From Pseudothermotoga_B sp051235805 (GTDB lineage Bacteria; Thermotogota; Thermotogae; Thermotogales; DSM-5069), in contig NZ_JBPNXV010000001.1 in assembly GCF_051235805.1 (NCBI RefSeq), forward strand, positions 1,860,001-1,924,000: DNA of 64,000 bases, read 5' to 3'. Positions within the stretch are counted from its first letter, which is position 1. Each line of letters opens with the position of its first letter. Below are positions 59,822-64,000 of the stretch, piece after piece. The position numbers and the translations under genes were made by a program. Below the pieces are notes generated by a model, which worked only from the letters and a program-made list of their open reading frames with translations, did no database searches and had not been told where the DNA came from.

Positions 59822-60664
59822 ATGCTTGTGACATTGAAAGAGTTGGTCCAGCTTGCGTACAAATCTGACTACGCAGTACCTGCTTTCAACATTCACACCT
59901 ATGAAGACGCCGTAGCGATCGTAAAAGGTGCAGAAGAAATGAAATCTCCCGTCATACTGATGGCTTCTCCAAGTGCGGTTAAACACTTGGGTATAAAAGT
60001 CGCAGCATGTATCATGAACGAACTTGCCCAGAATGCTGGGATACCAGTTGTATCACACTTAGATCATGCAACGGATCTTGATATCATCTTCAAGGCTATG
60101 AAGGCAGGGTTTTCTTCTGTTATGTACGATGGGTCAAACTTGAGTTTCGAAGAAAATGTCCAGAACACAAAGCTGGTTGTGAAAGTTGCAAGGGCTTTTG
60201 GTGTATCTGTAGAGGCGGAAATAGGCAGAGTCGGAAAATCTGAAGAAGGTGAAGAAGTTAGCCAGATCTTGACAGAACCTGATGTAGCAAGTAGGTTTTT
60301 TGAACTCACACAGGTCGATGCACTGGCTATCGCTGTCGGTACAGCCCATGCCATGCAAAAGCAAGAAGCACAGATCAACTTCGAAAGGGTTCAACAGATT
60401 CAGAATGTAGTCGATGTACCATTGGTCCTCCATGGTTCCAGCGGAGTACCAGATGAGGATTTGACAAAAATCAGCAAGATGAGATTTGGAAAGATAAACA
60501 TCGGTACAGTGCTCAAAACAGTTTACGTCGATAGAATTCGAAAAATATTACAAGAACAACCACAGCTCAAAGACCAGATTAAGTTGCTCCAAGAAGCATC
60601 CATCGCCGTGACAGAGATGGTAAAGCACAAAATAAAGTTGTTGAACAGTTCAGGCAGAATGTGA
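59822..60664 (+). CDS. class II ketose-bisphosphate aldolase
   Basis: 280 aa. Splits a ketose-1,6-bisphosphate (fructose or tagatose) into DHAP and glyceraldehyde-3-P. Zn and active-site elements: VPAFNIHTYEDAVAIVKGAEE, SHLDHATDLD (catalytic Asp and Zn His), VEAEIGRVGKSEEGEE, AVGTAHAMQK (Zn His), LVLHGSSGVPDEDL (Zn His), INIGTVLK. Closest to the GatY/KbaY-FbaA type. Final gene of the ketohexose operon; GAGGTTAGTGAG precedes the ATG. Confidence 0.93.
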   Translation: MLVTLKELVQLAYKSDYAVPAFNIHTYEDAVAIVKGAEEMKSPVILMASPSAVKHLGIKVAACIMNELAQNAGIPVVSHLDHATDLDIIFKAMKAGFSSVMYDGSNLSFEENVQNTKLVVKVARAFGVSVEAEIGRVGKSEEGEEVSQILTEPDVASRFFELTQVDALAIAVGTAHAMQKQEAQINFERVQQIQNVVDVPLVLHGSSGVPDEDLTKISKMRFGKINIGTVLKTVYVDRIRKILQEQPQLKDQIKLLQEASIAVTEMVKHKIKLLNSSGRM

Positions 60665-60735
60665 ACAGTTTTCGCAATACTAACAACCTGTGACTTTTGC
60701 AACGATATATAGATCAGGTGATGTCCAGTGAATAA

Positions 60736-62559
60736 TCAGACTCGCATTTTGAGTATTCTCGTCAGTTTCTCAAGACTTTGATTTAATCCACCTGGCCTGT
60801 TCACATTCAGCCAAATTTGTGTGTAGTCTTGAGAAATTTTGTTTAATTCTTCTTTGAAAGAATGCCAGATTTGATCTGGTATTTTTTCAAGTGAATTGTA
60901 TTCTTTTTCAAAAATGAAAGCACGCATTCCAAGAATCAACATCTGTGTGTTGTTAATCACTTGGGCAATCGCTTGTTGGAGATCCGTTTGCACATCAGAA
61001 CCCAGAAGTCTCTTGATCACATTTTCTGCTTCACTCACAGCTTTACGAATATTACTTGTGTCTTCTTTATCGAACTCTTTAAGATGTTCAAACATCTTGT
61101 GTGGACATACAAGTGACATGAAATACGGGCTCATGTTATGAAATTGAATGTTGGTACTTTTGTATAGAGTACCAAGCATGTAAATATCCTCAGCTAAGGG
61201 TAAATTGGTTTTGAAAAGATGTATATCAACCTGTCTCAGTAGATCACCTATCGTTATCTCTGACGATATGTTCCAGCCTATCGTGGAGGCATATCCAAGA
61301 GGTATCATCGAAAACGGTAAGTGCTGAGGATGACCATTATCACCCCAATCGGTCAGGAGAAAACCAATCGCGCCATATTTGCTACCATTTAGTAGAGCAC
61401 TGCTGATATTAGCAATCGCATTATCACTTCTACCAACAAAGGAGTTCCAACTTGAAGTGCCAGGGCACACATAAAATGTAACACCTCTTTCTGAAAACAG
61501 TCTGCATTCGTGTTCATAAGGATGATTGCTCTCGTAGCCCCATATGAGCGCAATGAGATCATCTGGTAAGTTTACAACGAGTTCAGGGTAATTTTTTATG
61601 ATATCACCCCAAAACATCATAGTTTTTCCGCGCCTCTTAAGTAATTTGTATATCCGAAGTAGAAAATCCAGGTAGACTTTACCCTTCCCAAGTCTTTCAC
61701 AGATTTCCTTTGAACGACCAAGTCCCAAGTCATATGTTTCATCACCACCTATGTTTACCTTTGCACTGGTGAAATTGGGCAAGAGTTGATCGAAAAGACT
61801 TTCCAGGAATGTTATAGATTCCGGCACAGTGGGGCAAAGTGAGAACGAGCCATACTTTTCTCCCCAGGGAGTCGTAAAACCCTCTGGACATTCAGCAAGG
61901 TACTTGTATTCCTCATGTTTGAGCCATTTGCCAAGGTGTCCAAAAGAGTTCTGATTCGGTACAAGCTCAATGAATCTATCTTTGCAATACCTGTCAAGCT
62001 CTAGTATTTCCTGCGCGGTGAACGGGCTGTATCCTTTCCATACTCTTTCATGGCCTTCGTAAGCAAAGGTGTGTTCAAAATAAAGCTGAAATTCGTTGTA
62101 CTTCAACTCAGCTAAAAGATCTATCAGTGCTTTCAGAGTCTGCATATTTGGTATTCTGTCTCTGCTGACATCGAGCATAAACCCGCGGTTTTTAAAATCT
62201 GGTTCGTCTTCAATGACCATCGCTGGTATCTTGCAGCCGTACTCTCTCACCAGTTGTTTAAAGGTTTGCAAACCATAGAACAAGCCTCGATTTGTTTTCG
62301 CAATTATCACAACATTATCTCGAGTGATCTTTATCTTGTATCCCTGTGAACTCGACACAGTGCTCGGTTCGATTATCAATTTTATGACAGCATCGCTACC
62401 ACCAAAACCAGTGAATGAGAAATTTCTCCCGTACTTTGCCAATTCGCTTTTGAGTAATGAGGCAATTGTGAATGAATCATAATTCGTAAGAATTTTCCCA
62501 CACAGTGGCAGTTCACATTCTCCATCCAACATGACCAATCTTCTTGGTTGTGGAAGCAT
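60736..62559 (-). CDS. GH20 beta-hexosaminidase, cytoplasmic
   Basis: 607 aa, no signal peptide. N-terminal GH20b domain (YKIKITRDNVVIIAKTNRGLFYGLQTF), then the catalytic barrel beginning FKNRGFMLDVSRDRIPN, the general acid pair VNIGGDETYDLG (Asp273, Glu274), FWGDIIKNYPELV and a long helical C-terminus. GH20 enzymes remove terminal GlcNAc/GalNAc by substrate-assisted catalysis. With the sugar kinase upstream it probably processes imported chitin- or murein-derived oligosaccharides. GGAGGGTGA before the ATG. Confidence 0.92.
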   Translation of the reverse strand: MLPQPRRLVMLDGECELPLCGKILTNYDSFTIASLLKSELAKYGRNFSFTGFGGSDAVIKLIIEPSTVSSSQGYKIKITRDNVVIIAKTNRGLFYGLQTFKQLVREYGCKIPAMVIEDEPDFKNRGFMLDVSRDRIPNMQTLKALIDLLAELKYNEFQLYFEHTFAYEGHERVWKGYSPFTAQEILELDRYCKDRFIELVPNQNSFGHLGKWLKHEEYKYLAECPEGFTTPWGEKYGSFSLCPTVPESITFLESLFDQLLPNFTSAKVNIGGDETYDLGLGRSKEICERLGKGKVYLDFLLRIYKLLKRRGKTMMFWGDIIKNYPELVVNLPDDLIALIWGYESNHPYEHECRLFSERGVTFYVCPGTSSWNSFVGRSDNAIANISSALLNGSKYGAIGFLLTDWGDNGHPQHLPFSMIPLGYASTIGWNISSEITIGDLLRQVDIHLFKTNLPLAEDIYMLGTLYKSTNIQFHNMSPYFMSLVCPHKMFEHLKEFDKEDTSNIRKAVSEAENVIKRLLGSDVQTDLQQAIAQVINNTQMLILGMRAFIFEKEYNSLEKIPDQIWHSFKEELNKISQDYTQIWLNVNRPGGLNQSLEKLTRILKMRV

Positions 62560-62614
62560 TTATTCAATCACCCTCCATCAAGTCACCTGCTTCAAGTCAC
62601 CTACTGTGGAAAAC

Positions 62615-63568
62615 TCAATGTACACCTTCTTCACTGAGTTGACGCTTTAGGTTCTCTTCGACCTCTTCTTTCACTGTGAAAAACTGTTCCATCGCCATTA
62701 ACAGCGCACCTCCCAGTGGAGGCAGAGACGGTTCGGTAAAATTCACATTCAGATCCTGCAGAGAATTTTCAACAGTTCTCAAGAAATAAGAGTTGTTGAA
62801 TAACCCTCCAGTGTACGAGAGAAAATCACTACCAACTCTTTTCAATACCGGTTCGACAGCATCAACGAGTTCAGCAATGCATCGCTTTACGACCGTCTGT
62901 GCGACTTCGTCACCTTCTTCGGCGCACCTCAGAACAAAAGGTGCAAAAGAAGCTAAGTGACTCTTTGGATGTTTTTCAACGTAGAAGTACCTGAGCACAT
63001 CATCAATTGAATGCAGATCAAAAACTTTTTCTACATGACAAACAAGAGAGGTTGGTTTGCCTCTTCCTTCCCAATATTTCATGACTTCCTTAATAGAGTC
63101 AAAAGCCAATCCATAAGCACTCCAAGAATCGCCTATGATATGTCCCCATCCTCCTGTTCTGTGGAAATTGCCATTGACGTCAACGCCTATAACCATGGAA
63201 CCAGTACCAGCGACAACAATTGTTCCTGATTTTCTCGACGTACCCAAGGCACCCCTTAGGGCTAAGATACAATCGTTGACAACTATCAGCCTCTTGGAAG
63301 GCACCACTGGTGCCATTAGATCACGTAATCTATCGCAACTTTTCTGTGAGAAGCCAGCCCCCGAAAGTCCAAGAACACAAAGATCAACTTCCGCAATATC
63401 CTCGTTGATCTCATTTAGACAATCCTGAAGTGTCCTTTTCAATTTGCCAATTCCAATATCCAGATGGTTTGCTGGACCTCCAAGCGTCTTAGAAAGAACT
63501 TCTCCTCTTTCATCACACAGAGCAACTCTTGTTTTTGTACCACCAGCATCCACACCGAGAAATCTCAT
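62615..63568 (-). CDS. BadF/BadG-type N-acetylglucosamine / MurNAc kinase
   Basis: 317 aa. Actin-fold sugar kinase: phosphate-1 GVDAGGTKTRVAL (5-17), LCVLGLSGAG, VNDCILALRGALG, phosphate-2 VVAGTGSMVIGV, GGWGHIIGDSWSAYGLAFDSIK, and adenosine YTGGLFNNSYFLRTV. Family members include human NAGK and Clostridium MurK. It would supply GlcNAc-6-P, or MurNAc-6-P for the MurQ encoded at 41175. Transcribed ahead of the GH20 gene, with a 55-base gap. Strong AGGAGGT upstream. Confidence 0.9.
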   Translation of the reverse strand: MRFLGVDAGGTKTRVALCDERGEVLSKTLGGPANHLDIGIGKLKRTLQDCLNEINEDIAEVDLCVLGLSGAGFSQKSCDRLRDLMAPVVPSKRLIVVNDCILALRGALGTSRKSGTIVVAGTGSMVIGVDVNGNFHRTGGWGHIIGDSWSAYGLAFDSIKEVMKYWEGRGKPTSLVCHVEKVFDLHSIDDVLRYFYVEKHPKSHLASFAPFVLRCAEEGDEVAQTVVKRCIAELVDAVEPVLKRVGSDFLSYTGGLFNNSYFLRTVENSLQDLNVNFTEPSLPPLGGALLMAMEQFFTVKEEVEENLKRQLSEEGVH

Positions 63569-63598
63569 TTTCTCAGATACCTCCTAATAGCCCTGTAT

Positions 63599-64000
63599 TT
63601 ATGGGTTAAACAATTCTCTATCTATAAGCCCAAGAAGTCTTTCCTCAGTCTCATCAGAGTAAGGGGATACCACCCATTCATAACCTGAATGCACATCCTT
63701 TGGTACAACATACGATGCGGCAGAGTTCGCGTAGCACACAATGAAGACCGGTTTTTCAGCAAACACTTGCTGAGTACTGAACTCGATAAACAATTCGAAC
63801 GGGACAAACACAAATTTCAGAGATTCTATAGTGAGGAAGGAGATTCTAACCTTTTCTGTCGTTGGAAGAACTCCGCGCTGTCTTGCCAACATTGCTCCCG
63901 GTGTGTCTCTATCGTTCAATGAGAGATTGCTCAAATTCTTAGTAACGAAGTTAACTACGAAATCAACATTCTTGAGAACAAGACTGCGAGGATATGGTAT
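63599..64000 (-). CDS. C-terminal part of a neutral/alkaline ceramidase-like hydrolase (runs off window)
   Basis: The frame stays open from 64000 to the TAA at 63599 (133 codons), so the TTG near 63934 is not the true start. The block FVFVPFELFIEFSTQ, PVFIVCYANSAASYVVPKD, SGYEWVVSPYSDETEERLLGLI resembles the C-terminal segment of the neutral/alkaline non-lysosomal ceramidase-like family, with the conserved GYxN-Y-P pattern. Only this end is visible. It lies 30 bases upstream of the amino-sugar kinase on the same strand, so the same operon is likely; a glycan-related amidase role is a guess. Confidence 0.6.
   Translation of the reverse strand: MPYPRSLVLKNVDFVVNFVTKNLSNLSLNDRDTPGAMLARQRGVLPTTEKVRISFLTIESLKFVFVPFELFIEFSTQQVFAEKPVFIVCYANSAASYVVPKDVHSGYEWVVSPYSDETEERLLGLIDRELFNP

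Overview
The window looks like chromosome of a thermophilic member of the Thermotogae, most like Pseudothermotoga/Thermotoga. This is inferred from AGA/AGG-rich coding, very short intergenic gaps, abundant GTG/TTG starts with strong GGAGG sites, many sugar ABC importers, and flagellin, DHPS and ABC-F proteins of the kind known from that group. No database search was possible. About 60 protein genes, one tRNA (Ser, CGA) and one intact IS200/IS605-type element are supported. No CRISPR array or rRNA was seen.

Layout. 1-3.7 kb: the 5' end of nadE, a DUF4382 lipoprotein, a secreted unknown and a response regulator/histidine kinase pair. 3.9-8.3 kb: flagellin, with a sigma28-type promoter and a structured leader, followed by a large TPR-glycosyltransferase-methyltransferase protein that probably modifies flagellin. 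8.3-13 kb: ABC-F ATPase, HD-GYP protein, folP and a Nudix CoA pyrophosphatase. 13.1-16.8 kb: a tight three-gene operon (opine dehydrogenase, B12-binding mutase-like protein, D-Ala-D-Ala-ligase-like ATP-grasp) of unknown function behind a near-consensus promoter. 17-27 kb: housekeeping genes (rnhB, rpmB, apt, pgi, coaE, panC), the IS element, an orphan sugar/glycerol-phosphate-type binding protein and an orphan 3,5-diaminohexanoate dehydrogenase.

27-37 kb holds the most interesting system: a ribose-type ABC importer, a methylthioribose-kinase-like kinase, an MtnA-like aldose-1-phosphate isomerase, a split transketolase, a RuBisCO-like protein without key carboxylase residues and a SorC-family regulator. 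All are on one strand behind a promoter with two tandem palindromic operators. I propose that it imports a pentose or 5-substituted pentose, phosphorylates it at C1, isomerises it to the ketose-1-phosphate, uses the RuBisCO-like protein to shift the carbonyl so that the product reads as a ketose-5-phosphate, and cleaves that with the transketolase.

37-43.6 kb (minus strand) is a muropeptide/MurNAc operon: nagZ, murQ, a GntR regulator and a dipeptide-type importer without its ATPases. 43.7-46.8 kb encodes EtfB, EtfA and an FAD-linked 2-hydroxyacid dehydrogenase. 47.8-53.3 kb is the phosphate regulon: pstSCAB-phoU on minus, and a phoB/phoR-like pair on plus whose kinase has no membrane segment. 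53.4-60.7 kb is a sugar operon: binding protein, two permeases, SorC regulator, PfkB kinase, FGGY kinase and class II aldolase, fitting ketohexose to ketohexose bisphosphate to trioses, behind tandem operators. 60.7-64 kb (minus strand) has a cytoplasmic GH20 hexosaminidase, an amino-sugar kinase and the C-terminal end of a ceramidase-like hydrolase, and links back to the MurNAc operon.
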